A stretch of DNA of 64,000 nt from Erythrocercus mccallii (Eukaryota > Chordata > Aves > Passeriformes > Dicruridae). This document shows positions 24,783-36,690 of this stretch, one piece after another. Below the pieces are notes generated by a model. The model ran no database searches and was not told the origin of the DNA. It was given only the letters and a program-made list of their open reading frames with translations. Positions within the stretch are counted from its first letter, which is position 1; each line of letters opens with the position of its first letter. Where the stretch lies: positions 573,737 to 637,736 of the forward strand of contig VZRG01000274.1 of assembly GCA_013397435.1 (NCBI GenBank), given 5' to 3'. A program made the position numbers and the translations under genes.

Positions 24783-27700
24783 AAATAACATCAAAAAGTG
24801 TATGCTAGTCCATCTTGGAGTGGGGCCTTACTTTAAATGTGTAACATGCAAGTTTGACATTTGTGCCTCTTATGATTTTACCAGAGTAATATGTTAATAC
24901 TGGAGGACTGTGGAGGTTTTCTAAAAGGTCTATCTGTCCTTACCCTAGAAAGACATTCAGTAGTGAGAAAATGAGATTTTTCCAACTGCATGTGTCTGGC
25001 TCAGAGGAGGCTGCAAAGACATTTTTAATGCATCCTCTGCTCCATTGGAGTAACTGAGTATTTGAGCATAAAGAAATTTAGACACATGTCAGTAGTTTTG
25101 CAGCTTTGTAAAGGATTGATAGACTTTCTGATGCTGGCCCTAAGGGCAGCTCTGAAGTACAAATCCTCAATTGCAGTATAGAACCCCTTTGCTTTAAAGA
25201 GTGTACATCACTAGTCCTAGAATGGCTGCAGTCAGGTCTGCTTTAAGCCACAGAAAAGCCCACCAGAAGCCAGGATCACAAAGTGGCAGTATAAATTTCA
25301 CAAAGTACTTCTATACTTTGTTTTTATTTCATAGTTACCTTTTGTGCTTTTTGTACTAATTTCATATTCAACTTTAAATATACCTATATATCCCATTGAT
25401 TCAAATTTTTTTATTAGAAATGTATTTAAACATAAGTTTGATGTTTTTCTGAGGTGGTGGGTATATGTTTTCAAACACTTTCTGAACCTTGTTTCTTTTA
25501 GTTACTTTACAGTAAGTCTAATAGAAATGCTGACTCCTGAGGGCTCAGCAAATGCATGGTGCACTGGATAATTTTTTTTTAAATTCCTGGCTGGAAAAAG
25601 CAGTAGTTACTCTGGTGTGCCAGTGGGAAGTGTCAAGGCTGCTCTGATGGGATGGCTGCAGGGTCACTGCCAAGAAGGGTGTGTTCCTCGAGCTTTTGGG
25701 CTCCACTCCACTTTTTTTGTGTCCACTCAGCTGTATTCAAAGATTGCACCTCCAGATTTCATCATGTTGGAAGAAAGTATTTCTAGTGTCATAGGCTTCA
25801 GATGAACAGCAACGAAAGAGAAACAAACAGGGCACATGTCTGTCTGTTCTGAATTCAAATAATGTGTATTGAGCAAAGAGATTGCAGACATTGTAAGGTT
25901 ATATCCCACACAATCCTCTTGTTTTCATCTGCATTTTCTCCATCTGACTGAAAACTATTCTTTTCAAGCACATGCTTTCTGAAAAAAGATGTTGAATATG
26001 TATTTATGATTTCTTTTCTTGCCCTTTAAAAATCTTTCTAAAGGTTGCTTTCATCTTGTAGATTTAATTATTCTGGATAGAAGACCATGCTCATGACAGG
26101 TCTGTATTTTCTTGGACATATTGCGTTTGATTCTGAGTGCAGTTTTCAGATTTTTTTAAATGGAATTTTGTGGGGTTTGAGCATTTGTTTTTCATTATGT
26201 TAAACATAGAGCATCCATATGTTGCTTTCCTTTGGGATCTTTAAGAAAACATACAGTCATTTAAATCTGGGCTATTTTATCCCTGCAGTTGTAAAATTCC
26301 TGTAGAAGATGACTTCTGCCTTTGAAATATTTTTCTCCCTCAGTTGTTCCAAATGCGTGTTCTAATTCTTTCTCTTCATTATACTTTGTATGACAAAGTT
26401 GCTGCAGGTAAGTAAAAGTGCACAGGATGTGAAACAGGCTCTTAACTCCCGTGCTGCACAGTATAACACAAAGCCTTGACCAGGGTGCTTAAGTCATATC
26501 CCTGGTTCATGACCTTCAGGTTGGTTGATCACAGTAGGAAGTGTAATGTCTGGCTTCTGTGGTGTAATCTTTATTGTAGGAATAATGCATGAGATCTTAC
26601 ATGCTTCTATCAGTTGCAAATGTTCTTGTAGCTCATTGTACAATATGTCAAATGAAATGGATTTCATGATCTTTTGTATAATGCATATGTTCCAATAGTA
26701 ATTTCAAACCTAATTTATTTCCTTGGAAATTCATTCATCTTTTGGGTGCCATTTTTAACCATCTTAATTTTCTATTATACAAGCACAGGGGGTAAATTCT
26801 TTCCTCTCATATACATGTCCCACTCCCACTGGATTTTATACAAGATTTACACTGTCTAAGGGGAAAATTCAGCTTAGGAATATTTTTACTTTAACACTAC
26901 CACATAAGCTTTTTTCCTGTTCAAAACCTACTACTTATTTGGCAGTTGTGTTTCATTCCAGTCTTGCTGCTATAAGTAGAAATGCTTTTAAAGATATAAT
27001 TTTTTCCAGATAATGTATCTCTGTAAATTACAAAGTTGAATTTGTGTCTTTCAAAATACTTGTATAAGTTTATTGGGAATTTTAACATCAGCTGCAAGTG
27101 TATCACTGAGAGTAGTTATTGCATAATTTCTTTTTTTTTTTTTTTAATTGTAGTGGCTGTTGGCAAATGATGAGTGCAGAAAATTAAGAAAAAGGAACCT
27201 AACACATCAACACATTTCATTGTCTGCAAACTCGCAAGAACTTCTAAGATCATGGGCACAGTTGTTCTTACATTTTTGCCTTTAATAGGAAAAATAAGAG
27301 AATAGGGGATTAAGGTAGCTAAAAGTGTTTTAAAAAGTGTATTTCATTGGGAAGAGTGGCATCCTGGCAAGAACAAGCACATTAAGCTGCAAGGCATTGT
27401 TAAATAGAATAAATGTTTAGGCCAAAGGCAATGTATAAATGACAGTGCTGGAAATTTCGTTTTTCCCTTGGAAGAGAGTTTTTTTCAGAGACCAATATAA
27501 TTGGCAAGTTTAAATACATTTTACATAGAATAGGATCAGTTTATCCATTTATTCTGGAAACTACACAGTAATATTTTAATCTGAGCCCTCTTTCTTTTTA
27601 AGGATGTATGAGCTTAGTATGTCTCTAAGGTATAAGAGTTACAGTGCAGTTGCTTTCCCTTAGACTATGAAGTAGTGTCTGTAATTCATATATACACTTT

Positions 27701-28019
27701 TATACTCTACATTCTCCTCTATATTAGTCTGGTACTTCTACTTGTCAATGTGGTATATGAAAGACCATCTAAGATGTGGCATAATTATCTGCAGCAATTT
27801 GTTTGGGTAACATGGAATGAAATGATTTTAAAAAAATCAATGAAATAATTAAAGAGACATTGTGCTTATTTTTCACCCTAAGGTGTAAAACACCTCATTG
27901 TGTAAAATGCAATACGTCAGATACTGCACAATAGTATTCTGTATCTTTCTGGAAATTGCAGTTAAGAAAAAAATGCCAGAAAGTTTTACAGAAATAGCTC
28001 CTAGAATTTGGAAGAGTAT
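24783..28019. other. Non-coding stretch, no gene recognised
   Basis: No gene is recognised. A T15 run lies at 27,131-27,145. Open frames at 25,344-25,571, 25,617-25,805 and 26,674-26,859 have no recognisable features beyond hydrophobic stretches typical of AT-rich chance frames. Confidence 0.6.
27131..27145. repeat. T15 homopolymer
   Basis: Uninterrupted run of 15 T with no recognisable retroelement attached. Confidence 0.85.
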
Positions 28020-28208
28020 ATTAGTGGGTTGACCCTGGCTGGATGCCAGGTGCCCACCAAAGCCACTCTATCACTCCTCTCTGCAACTGGACAGGGAAGA
28101 GAAAATATAAAAAAGGATTCATGGTTTGAGATAAGGACTGGGAGAGAGATCACTCACTGAATACCATCATGGGCAAAACAGACTTGAATTTTAGAGATAC
28201 TAATTGAA

Positions 28209-28214
28209 TTTATT
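28209..28214 (-). promoter_or_regulatory. LTR polyadenylation signal AATAAA
   Basis: TTTATT on the plus strand, AATAAA in the LTR sense. The same hexamer sits in the equivalent context ('aataaattcaa') of the second LTR at 50,234, which supports it as the ancestral LTR poly(A) signal. Confidence 0.7.
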
Positions 28215-28662
28215 ACTAACAAAGAGCAGGATAATGAGAAGTAAAAATAGACCTTAAAAACACCTTCCTCCCAACCCTCCCTCCTTCCCAGCTTTCCCAG
28301 CTTTACCTCTTCTGCCAGTGGCACAGGGAGACAGGGAATGGGAGTTATGGTTAGTTCATCACTCGTTGTTTCCAGCACTGCTCAGGGAGGGGAGTCTTTC
28401 CCCTGCTTCAGGGTGGGGTCCTTCCAAAGGAGACAGTTGTCCATGATCTTCTCTAACATGAGCCCATCCTGCAGTTCTCCACGAACTGCTGCAATGTGTC
28501 ACTCTTCCATGGGATGCAGTCCTTCAGGCATAGCCTGTGTCTCCAGTGTGGGCTCCTCTCTCCACAGGTTTGCAGGACCCCGCTGGGAGCTTGCTCCATC
28601 ACAGGCCTCCCATGGGGTCACAGCCTCCTCTCAGGCATCCATCTACTCTGGTCTGAGTGTCC

Positions 28663-28757
28663 TCCATGGGCTGCAGGTGGATCTCTGCATCCCCATGGTC
28701 CTCCATGGGCTGCAGGGGCACAGCGGCTTCACCATGGGCTGCACCACAGGCTGCAGG
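28663..28757 (-). repeat. CCATGGGCTGCAGG-type repeats inside the LTR
   Basis: Three to four imperfect copies of a 'ccatgggctgcagg' unit, spaced roughly 30-50 bp apart, lie inside the minus-strand LTR (seen near 28,666, 28,706, 28,733 and, diverged, 28,745). The second LTR keeps only one similar unit near its 5' truncation ('cctgcagcccctggggg'). Repeat number in this block probably varies between LTR copies. Confidence 0.65.
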
Positions 28758-28887
28758 GGAATGTCACTGTAGTGCCTGGAGCACCTTCTGCACTGACCTT
28801 GGTGTCTGCAGAGTTGTTCCTCTCCCATATTCTCACCCCAATCTTCTCTGGACACAATGACATCTGCACAATAACTTTTTCTTCCTT

Positions 28888-28895
28888 CTTAAATA
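28888..28895 (-). promoter_or_regulatory. TATA-like box of the LTR
   Basis: The minus strand reads TATTTAAG followed by a purine-rich aaggaagaaaaag run. This is the place where a bird ERV LTR carries its core promoter. If used, the transcript would run leftward through the LTR to the AATAAA at 28,209. Activity today is unknown. Confidence 0.5.
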
Positions 28896-29075
28896 TGTTT
28901 CACTGAGGCATTGTCACTGTTTCTAATTGGCCCAGCCTTGGTCGGCAGCAGGTCCATCTTGGAGCCACCTGGGATTGCCTCTGCTGGACATGGGAAAGAT
29001 TCAGGGAGCTTCTCATAGAAGCCATTCCTGTAACCCCCTCTTCTACCCCAAATCTGGCCATACAAACCCAATACA

Positions 29076-32047
29076 TTAGGTTAAAAAGACATCACTTAAT
29101 AAAAAAGGCCTAAAAAATCCAACCAGAAATAACCTTTGCCCATATTTAAAGTCAGAAAACCATACAAAAGTATGAAAATAAAAGTCCAAAACAGAACATA
29201 AAGAAAATTATGGCCCATTACAAAAGGTGAATAATACTCATAAACACCAGTTTGTGAAAGCATTGGTTCCTTATTCCATTCATGTCCCTTTCTTAGAAAT
29301 AAACAAATAATTTATTTAATCTCAAACTTGAAATATTTTGTACTTTAAAATATTGATTCACAAGAAGTCCATCCAAAAAGATGGTGACATTTCTCAGCAA
29401 GTGTTCGTACTGAAGCCTGAACTGTAGATATCCATCAGAAGGTTTACTGGCTGAAGTTGGTAAGAAATAAATGCCAGCCACAGGATTTTATATATAGATG
29501 CTGCTAGTCACTCTGAAGGAGGTATTGACTGGGACAGCCTTACAATTTTTACACCTATGGAAGAAAAATGAGGGAATCAGTTTTTGATACACCCCATGAC
29601 ATATACATATGAGAAGATGGTCAGGAACATGGGTGAAAGAATTAGATATAGAGAAGCAGATTTGTTCCTGGTGAAGGGCTCAAGTGCTATGTCAATTTTA
29701 GTATTCCTGCCTTGAGGGTATAATACTGGGCTACACTTCTTTTGCTAAACTGCATAAACTCACACAGTTTCTTGGTAAAGAAATCAGTGCCATTTATGAA
29801 GGTTCAGGATTATTTTTCTTTTCCTTGTTTTGCACTTAGGTATATAATTGTTAATAATATCTAGAATCTTAGAAAACATAAGCATTATTATACACATTGA
29901 GGGTTTTTCAGCTTGTAAGCTGAAATTGTTATAGGATATCCCTGTCTTTTTGATGTCTGAAGATGCGGAGGAAAGTATGATACTGCTACTCGTTTGTTCA
30001 TAGTACTCAGTTTAGCTAAACTGAAACTATACTTAGGCACAGAAAAGTCAATTAGACAGTAAAATGCGACTGGTGTTCTTTCCCAGCTGGACACTTTGTG
30101 CACCCCCGAAGTCTTCTATTTTGCATTAGCAGAGTCTGAACAGGTTAACAGGATGTATAACAGTTAACTGCTGCTTCCTTGAGTTGCTACTCTGTGATCA
30201 CTGATCTGTATATTGTGGGTTGTGGGTGGACAACCCTGCTACCTGGATTCTTCTGAAATTTGATGAGTACACAGCTAAATTCACCGTTACAGACATCCTG
30301 GTGACATGAAATTCTCTTTGTCTCTAACAACTACCAAGTGTCTTTTGAATCTTTGTAGCTTTTGGGCTCAAAGTATTCAAGAAAGAATCCTGTTCATTTT
30401 GTCTGAATTCTGCTCACACATGCACATTTATAAGGAGTGAAAAAAGAAGGACAACTTCCATTATATAAATACATGAAGAGTTTCAGTTTGCCAATATGTT
30501 TTGGAATATTTCCCAAACTGGAAATCTCAGTGTTCACCATGCTCCTTAAATAAAAGAAGGAATTATTTTGACAATTTCACTGCTGCTTAGTATAAGTGCC
30601 TGTCATTGATGTTACTATTACAGATCACAGATTGGGGGGGTTGGGAAGCATGTAATCTTAAATATATATTTCTGGAGCTATGTTTTTGAAAGCAACCAGT
30701 GTAATTCAGTGATACCTATGCATAGTTACCTATACAGATATAGTGAAGCTGTAAGAATATCACATTACAGACAGTGAGAGGGATTTTGTCAAATTAGCAA
30801 AGCTGTTCTGCTGGCTAGGTTTGCCCATGTGTATACTGCTACTGTAAAGCCATGTCACACAATTTCTGTTATACCTTTCAGGGCATTTGCAACACAGATT
30901 CAGGCAGGACTCTTCTGTGATTCCTCACATTCCTCTTCCTAATGGCAATGGTTCATCACCAGCTGCTCCACAGCTACAATTGCCTTCCTCTCAGCACTGT
31001 TTACTTTTGATTCTTCCTGGATGTGGTACATTTTGTTTTGTGTCATGTCACTGTTGTTATACTTACATAACGTACTTAAGTACTGTTTAGATTGACACAG
31101 TGTTAGTTCTAAAACTGAAAATAAAATGTCGTTATTGGCAAGAGCAGCTGTTTTCACGCACATCATTTTCTGAACTTCAGTTTATTAATCAGGCTAAGTG
31201 GGAGTTTTGTACAAATGGTAGTATTTTTCGTGAAGTATTCTATGGGCTTTAGATTTCCATCATAACAGAATTGAGTAGTATAATATAGCAGAAATGTTTG
31301 ATGTGATTAAAACTGTTTATTCTGGCTTTGTAATTGATTTAATTGTAACATCTAGAGGGCTGCAATTTTGAAAAGTTTCAGCCCTGATTGCCTATTATTC
31401 ACATGACAATGCTGAAATAAAATGACACCATAGTAAATGAAAACATAACAAATAACCCTAGTGGTTCCATAACATTTTGAAAGAAAATCAGTAGATGTTC
31501 TACAGAAATCACCTACAGGAACACAGGGAAAAAAGCCCATGTTTTAAAATAGTTTTTGTAAAAGCCTGGTAAAAATTGACTCTCCCAGAAACTGTCATAA
31601 TTTTACTCATCTAGTAAAGCTGTTTTGATTGTCTTCTACAATTTTAAATAACACCTGCTTGTGAAGTGCAAACATTAGGAAAAAAGTCTTAACTATGCTG
31701 AAGCAATAGGACTGTATACCCTTAAATCTCCCTCCAAACTTTACTACCCTCCATGTAAAAGTCAAATGTAAAATTCACTAAATTTACTTGGAATCCAGGA
31801 GTATTTAGATTTAACCCTTGAAAATTTTAACTGGTCCTTGGCCCCACACAAAGCCTAGCTTTGCACAATATCTGTAAGCTCTTCTTACAAACAAAGTCTA
31901 TGGAGTAGGAAAGGCCTGGATACAGTATGTTTCAGCATTGGCTGACCAACTGCATCATGCACATTATATCCCTATTAATTGCTATAAAGAGAAAAAGAAA
32001 GCATTCAAATTATGTACAATACAAATGATAATTTTTTTACCAGTCTT
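29076..32047. other. Non-coding stretch, no gene recognised
   Basis: No gene is recognised. A G7 run (ttggggggg) lies near 30,635-30,642. The minus-strand frame at 29,293-29,481 reads smoothly for 62 codons, but I cannot assign it to a family and it is not next to retroviral landmarks. Confidence 0.55.
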
Positions 32048-32176
32048 CATAGAATCACATAATCAAAAAATCACAGAATCACAGAATATTCTGAGTTGAA
32101 AGAGGTCCACAAGGATCATTGAGTCCAACTCCTGGCCCTGCAATGGGCCACCCTCAAGTCACATCATGTGCCTGAG
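32048..32176 (-). mobile_element. CR1 LINE fragment, 3' end
   Basis: The plus strand begins with degenerate terminal octamers ('atagaatcacataatc', 'tcacagaatcacagaatatt') and continues 'ctgagttgaaagaggtccac' and 'aaggatcattgagtccaact'. This is the reverse complement of a bird CR1 3' end. It is the same subfamily type as 6,627-6,726, with extra terminal octamer copies. Strong 5' truncation, no coding sequence. Confidence 0.9.
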
Positions 32177-32702
32177 AGTATTTTCCTCTAAGAAAAAAAA
32201 TTAGTTCTAGTTGGTTTACATGTTACCATGAATATTAGTGTCCTGTTTTGAGTTTTTGGACTGACATATCATAGAAATATTTTTCTTTTCCTTGCTGAAC
32301 ATTGGTGTATATTCTACATTTGCTGATGAAATAGTAGGAAATAGTTGTAATGGCTCATCTTTTAGTGTTATGCGTTACATACATTTTAATTTGCACATGG
32401 AGGACCTAAATTTATATTCCCAAATTCAAACTTTCAAATTTAAGATATTAGGCAATCTCCATTCCTTCCTTTGTTTTTACTCTGCTGTAATTGTGGTGAG
32501 TTCTGTGTGTGTAATTGGGCTTTGTGTAATTGTGCTGTAATGTTTATGAAGGCCACTGAATTCCATTAATACATTACTTTGCAGCAGGCTTTGAACTATC
32601 ATAGTTACGGATTTTACATTGTTCCTTTTAAATTTTTAGTATCACATAAAAGTTTGTATAATTGGGTCTTAATAATATTTTCTTCCTTTTTTTCCCTGAT
32701 TT

Positions 32703-32853
32703 TCACAGAATCATAGAAATATTTGGGTTGGAAGGGACCTTAAAGATCATCTACACGTCCCACCATGGGCAGAGATGGCACCCACTAGAGCAGCTTACTC
32801 AAGGCCCCACCCTCCCTGACCTTGAAAATTTCCAGAGGTGAGGCATTCAATAT
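32703..32853 (-). mobile_element. CR1 LINE fragment, 3' end (second subfamily)
   Basis: Reads 'tcacagaatcatagaaat', 'tttgggttggaagggacc', 'ttaaagatcatctacacgtc', 'ccatgggcagagatggcacc' and 'cttgaaaatttccagaggtg', which is the reverse complement of the classic chicken-type CR1 3' end. It lies only about 530 bp from the 32,048 fragment in the same orientation. It belongs to a different 3'-end type, so the two are independent insertions and not one split copy. Confidence 0.92.
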
Positions 32854-33890
32854 TGACTTACAAACAATTATGATTTTTACCAATGGTTAGAATCAGTTAA
32901 CATTTTTCATAGAACTTTAGATGATGGTGACTGGGTCTCTAACAACGTGTGGGTTACTTGAACGTTGTTATATGTAGTCAATCTAATCTTCAAAGAGAAA
33001 ATAGTTTTGCAAACTGCTTCTAATTGACAATAGGAGGTGGTGTGTTAGATTTATTTTTACTTGACTAATTCAGTTAAATATTTACTGGAAAAATTCAAAA
33101 AATGCTTTACAGATGACACTGGATTAAACATTCGCTGTTGTTTCATCAGTGCTAAATGATTTGTGTAGCTATTTCATTGAGCAGGTCTAATTCTTTCACT
33201 CTTTCAAACAAGCACTTAAAAATTTAGAGCAACACTGTTCTTTCATTGAAAGTTATTTCATAATCTTTAACAGCAAAAATGAGCTATTAGATTTCCATAT
33301 CACCCAAAAATGAGAAAAATGTATCTCTAAACAGACTTCTGTACATAAGAAACATGACTTAAAAATTCAGTATTTATTTTTTAATGTTTACTGATGTGGT
33401 TTAAAGTATTCAGGAGTTAAAAGGAAAGGCAGAGAACTGTCAAGGAAATTGACTAAAGCTTACTCTGCTTTATTGCTCTACTGATTATTCTGAAAAAGGA
33501 ATTGTTGCTGGAATAGTAAAACTACCAAGAGAAGAGCAATTGGTCACAAAATGGAAGAAACACAAAAATGTTCATTGAAGTAAAAATGCTATGTATAATT
33601 TCTGCAGTCTCAAATCAAAAATGAAGACTATAATTTATAGAAAGAAATATGACAAAAAGTAAGATTTAATAATTCCTTTGAAAATGTGATCTTTAATACA
33701 ATATAACTAATTTTGAACTCATCTGATTTTGATTTTGAAAACCTCCGAATCGTTTAAAACGTATCCTATTACATCTCTCTCACTATGCATTTTGCTATGC
33801 ATTGCCAAGAATCAAAACATAATTACTTTAGCATTTCTGAAGAAAGGTTAAGTAGGTCTTATGGATTTTTTTTAACATTTGAAAATGTTC
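32854..33890. other. Non-coding stretch between CR1 fragments
   Basis: AT-rich unique sequence. No gene, repeat family or regulatory site is recognised. Confidence 0.6.
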
Positions 33891-34175
33891 AGCTGAGAGA
33901 GTTGAGGTTACTCAGGCTAGAGAAGGCTTAGGGGATACCTTAACAGCAGCATTCCAGTAGTTAAAGGGGGCCTACAAAGAACCTGGAGAGGGACTTTTGA
34001 TAGGGGCATGTAGTGATAAGACAAGCAGGAATGGCTTTAAACTGAAAAAGATCAGAATTAGATAGATATTAGGAATAAATTCTTCACTGTGAGGGTAATG
34101 AAACACTGCAACAAGTTTCTCAGAGAAGGTCTGGATGCCCCATCCTTGAATCCATTCAAGTTATAGTAGAGAACA
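33891..34175 (+). mobile_element. CR1 LINE fragment, ORF2 end to 3' UTR, lacking the tail
   Basis: Plus-strand blocks 'gctgagagagttgaggttac', 'caggctagagaaggcttagg', 'agggggcctacaaagaacct', 'agatattaggaataaattct' and 'ctggatgccccatccttgaa' follow the CR1 order from the end of ORF2 into the 3' UTR. The usual terminal octamers are missing after about 34,175, so the copy has lost its 3' end as well as its 5' part. It is decayed and non-coding. Confidence 0.85.
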
Positions 34176-36440
34176 AAAGATGGAACAAGAGAGTCTATCC
34201 AAGTATGATCCTATCCTATGGATATAAACTTCCCTTTGTATACTTTATGTACAGTGTACTACAGATGACCTCTTACAAATTTCTGGTTACCACCTTACTC
34301 TATCTTTTCAGTATCCTACACAAAGTTCATCTGATAATTTGAGTTGATTATTAATTTATGTAAATAAGGGCTCATATCATAAAGAAAAAATATACCCTTT
34401 TTCAGTAGAGAACTGATAGACTGCCAAAATGTCTTTTTTTACAAAAAGCACTTGTCATGTGATATTTATAACTTCACTTTGAGCTATTCTTAGCGGGTCA
34501 TTGCCTTCAACAGAATTTGACAATGGAGTTGTCTGGACTGGTGTTCACAGCAGAGAATCAATAAGGAGCTGGTTTAGGACATGCTTCTCCTTCAAGAAAA
34601 CCTGCTTCTTATGGCCAGAACCTGTGAGGCAATTTTTAATGCTCAAACTGTTTCTTGAAGACCTGAGATTTGTGCCTCTCTATGTAAATTTTCCTGTTCC
34701 TTCTGACCACAACAGCTAATTTTGAGTACTTCAAATGTGACTGAAGTTTTTTTACTTGTTAGGAAAAAAATCTTTGGTAGAAACAGAAGGCAATCAAAAT
34801 GGCATTGAAGAATAAGCATCCTTTTTGTTCACAGTATACCAAATGCCTACTGCTGTACACAAAGGGAAAATGAGTTATTACACAGAAGATTAAGTTACCT
34901 AATCACAGATGGGGTCTAGCAGAGCCTTTGGGAGGTCGTTCACATTCTTCTACAAAGCTCTACAATAATCTAAATAGGTGGTAGCAGGTCTTACTAAATA
35001 AAATTTAGAGTGTTATTTCAGGATAGCATATTGTTAAGCCAGGCCTATAGGTCTAAAAGTTTACTTAAAAGCCTCCCTGCAAGATCAGAAAGTGGACTGG
35101 TGCTCTTTAGAAAAGAGGCAGGAAGTTAACTGTTTCCTGGGAGGTTATCTCAAGTGAGTGCAGTTACTCTCTTTCAGTGTTCCAGGGTTGTCTCACATCA
35201 AGAGCTACTGTCCATTAAAACAATACTGGACAAAAATCCCCAGGAGGCAATTACAAAAAAAAAAAAAGAGCATCTTGAGATCTTCCTGGATCATGGAGGA
35301 GAATATATGCAGCTTGAGGAAATAGGGGGCTAAATGGACATTGAAAAACTTAATGGAGGTGGCCTGTTATTTGGGGTATGTCATAACAGGGAGAAATATT
35401 TTAAGGCTTGGTGCTGCCTGAAGAGACATGGAATAGAAATATACCTTTTTGTTTTCTCTGTACACTGCTTCAAAGAAATATTTGAGTTCATCTCTAATTT
35501 ATTTCTTCCAGAGTGAGTGGCAAGAACTTTTGGCTAAGATTAAAAGAAGCAACAATGAAGGAGTTATTTGATCATTTAAAATTAGCACATACACCATTCA
35601 GATGTCATTTTGCCAGAAAGTTTACCTCTGTAACTAGAAATGCAGTACAACTGGAAAAGAGGACAGTGACTGCTTCTTATCAGTGAAATAAGGTGAATAT
35701 TTTAATCTTTACTGGTGTTTTTGTCTTAAGAGTTTTAACACTATGGGAATGTCACTGGCATGGCAAATACTGAAATTTAGACTTGCAGAATTTTATTAGT
35801 ATGGTTTATGCTCCACCCGTGCACTGAAGTTTAGACACTTACTATTAAGGGCATTGTTTTACCTAAAAAATCAATTTCATACACTGCTAATGAGATAGCC
35901 CTGAGGAAAGATAGGGGATTTGAGCCTTGTAAATATACAAGAAAATACATTCCTGCAAGACCTACCAAAACCTGAGAAATCAATAAATATTATTCAATTC
36001 AAAATATTAAAAATGTTTTAAAGTAGTTGCATTTTGAAAATTATATTTTCAAAAGCTTATTTTCTTGCTAAAAGTTATCCACTACCTATTGCATCAGAAA
36101 TCAGAGAGCATCTTCAAAGTTGTCCTTTCCGCATCCATCCAAATGACAAGGATTTACAGTGACAGGGTAGTTTGGTGATTTGGACATAAAAGATTTTTTT
36201 CACTGTCTCCTTTATAGGGGTGCTCTCTTCCTTCTCTGGAAAGCTGGTACATAATATTTCTCTTTTTAATTTGAAATGAGATCTTTTTACATTGTGGAAT
36301 GCTATGGCAGTGATTGATATAAATATGCATACACATACACATTAGAAAGGTGATACTCAGAGCTACTTGCAATTCCTAATTTTTCAGAGCAAGATTCTCA
36401 AGCTGGAGAATGAGTGAACTGAACATTTCAGTGTATAAAC
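34176..36440. other. Non-coding stretch, no gene recognised
   Basis: Unique AT-rich sequence with short unassignable open frames (34,501-34,719; 35,334-35,516). An A13 run is near 35,255. Nothing else is recognised. Confidence 0.6.
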
Positions 36441-36690
36441 ACTGAAGGGAATGGGGAGAAATTCTAGGGTCATTGATTAGGGACAAAATAGGAGAACACT
36501 TGGACAGGTGCAGACTGGTCAAAGACAACCAGGACATTTATAAAGGGGAAGCCATGCTTGTCAAATGCTGTTAACTTGTTTGAGGACGTGACAATGAGAG
36601 CTGACAGGGGTGAAGCAACAAACATAATCTGCTTGGACATCATGATGGCTTTTGATACTGGCACGCTGAAGAACAGATATAGGGTTAGTA
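36441..36690 (+). mobile_element. CR1 LINE fragment with RT motif A
   Basis: Plus-strand ORF2 fragment from the first part of the reverse-transcriptase domain. One frame gives 'LIRDKIGEHLDRCRLVKDNQ' starting near 36,474. A frameshift then leads into 'FIKGKPCLSNAVNLFEDVT' and 'NIICLDIMMAFDT' (36,621-36,659). In CR1 proteins these correspond to the block before 'GF.KGKSCLSNL' and to motif A (LDFSKAFDTV). The motif A aspartate is kept (36,636-36,638). The frameshift near 36,530 and the loss of both ends make it a relic. Confidence 0.88.

Larger units (their letters stand above)
28020..29075 (-). mobile_element. Near-complete ERVL-like avian LTR (solo LTR)
   Basis: Read on the minus strand, it starts 'TGTATTGGGTTTGTATGG' at 29,075 and ends with the avian ERV LTR terminus (gagtgatagagtggctttgg ... 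ccagggtcaaccca) near 28,020-28,025. It contains a TATA-like 'TATTTAAG' (28,888-28,895), internal copies of CCATGGGCTGCAGG-type motifs (about 28,663-28,757) and a polyadenylation signal AATAAA (28,209-28,214). Length is about 1.05 kb. No gag, pol or env remnant is recognised on either side, and the sequence next to the LTR 5' end is not purine-rich, so this is best read as a solo LTR left by recombination. The family name (ERVL/ERV3-like) is from memory of bird LTRs and should be checked. Confidence 0.85.

Noticed and set aside
28338..28906. Overlapping 144- and 136-codon plus-strand frames
   Set aside because: They run antisense through the minus-strand LTR and are produced by its repeated CCATGGGCTGCAGG units.
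29293..29481. 62-codon minus-strand frame near the LTR as a retroviral gene remnant
   Set aside because: No recognisable retroviral motif, and no polypurine tract next to the LTR start, so no link to a provirus is supported.
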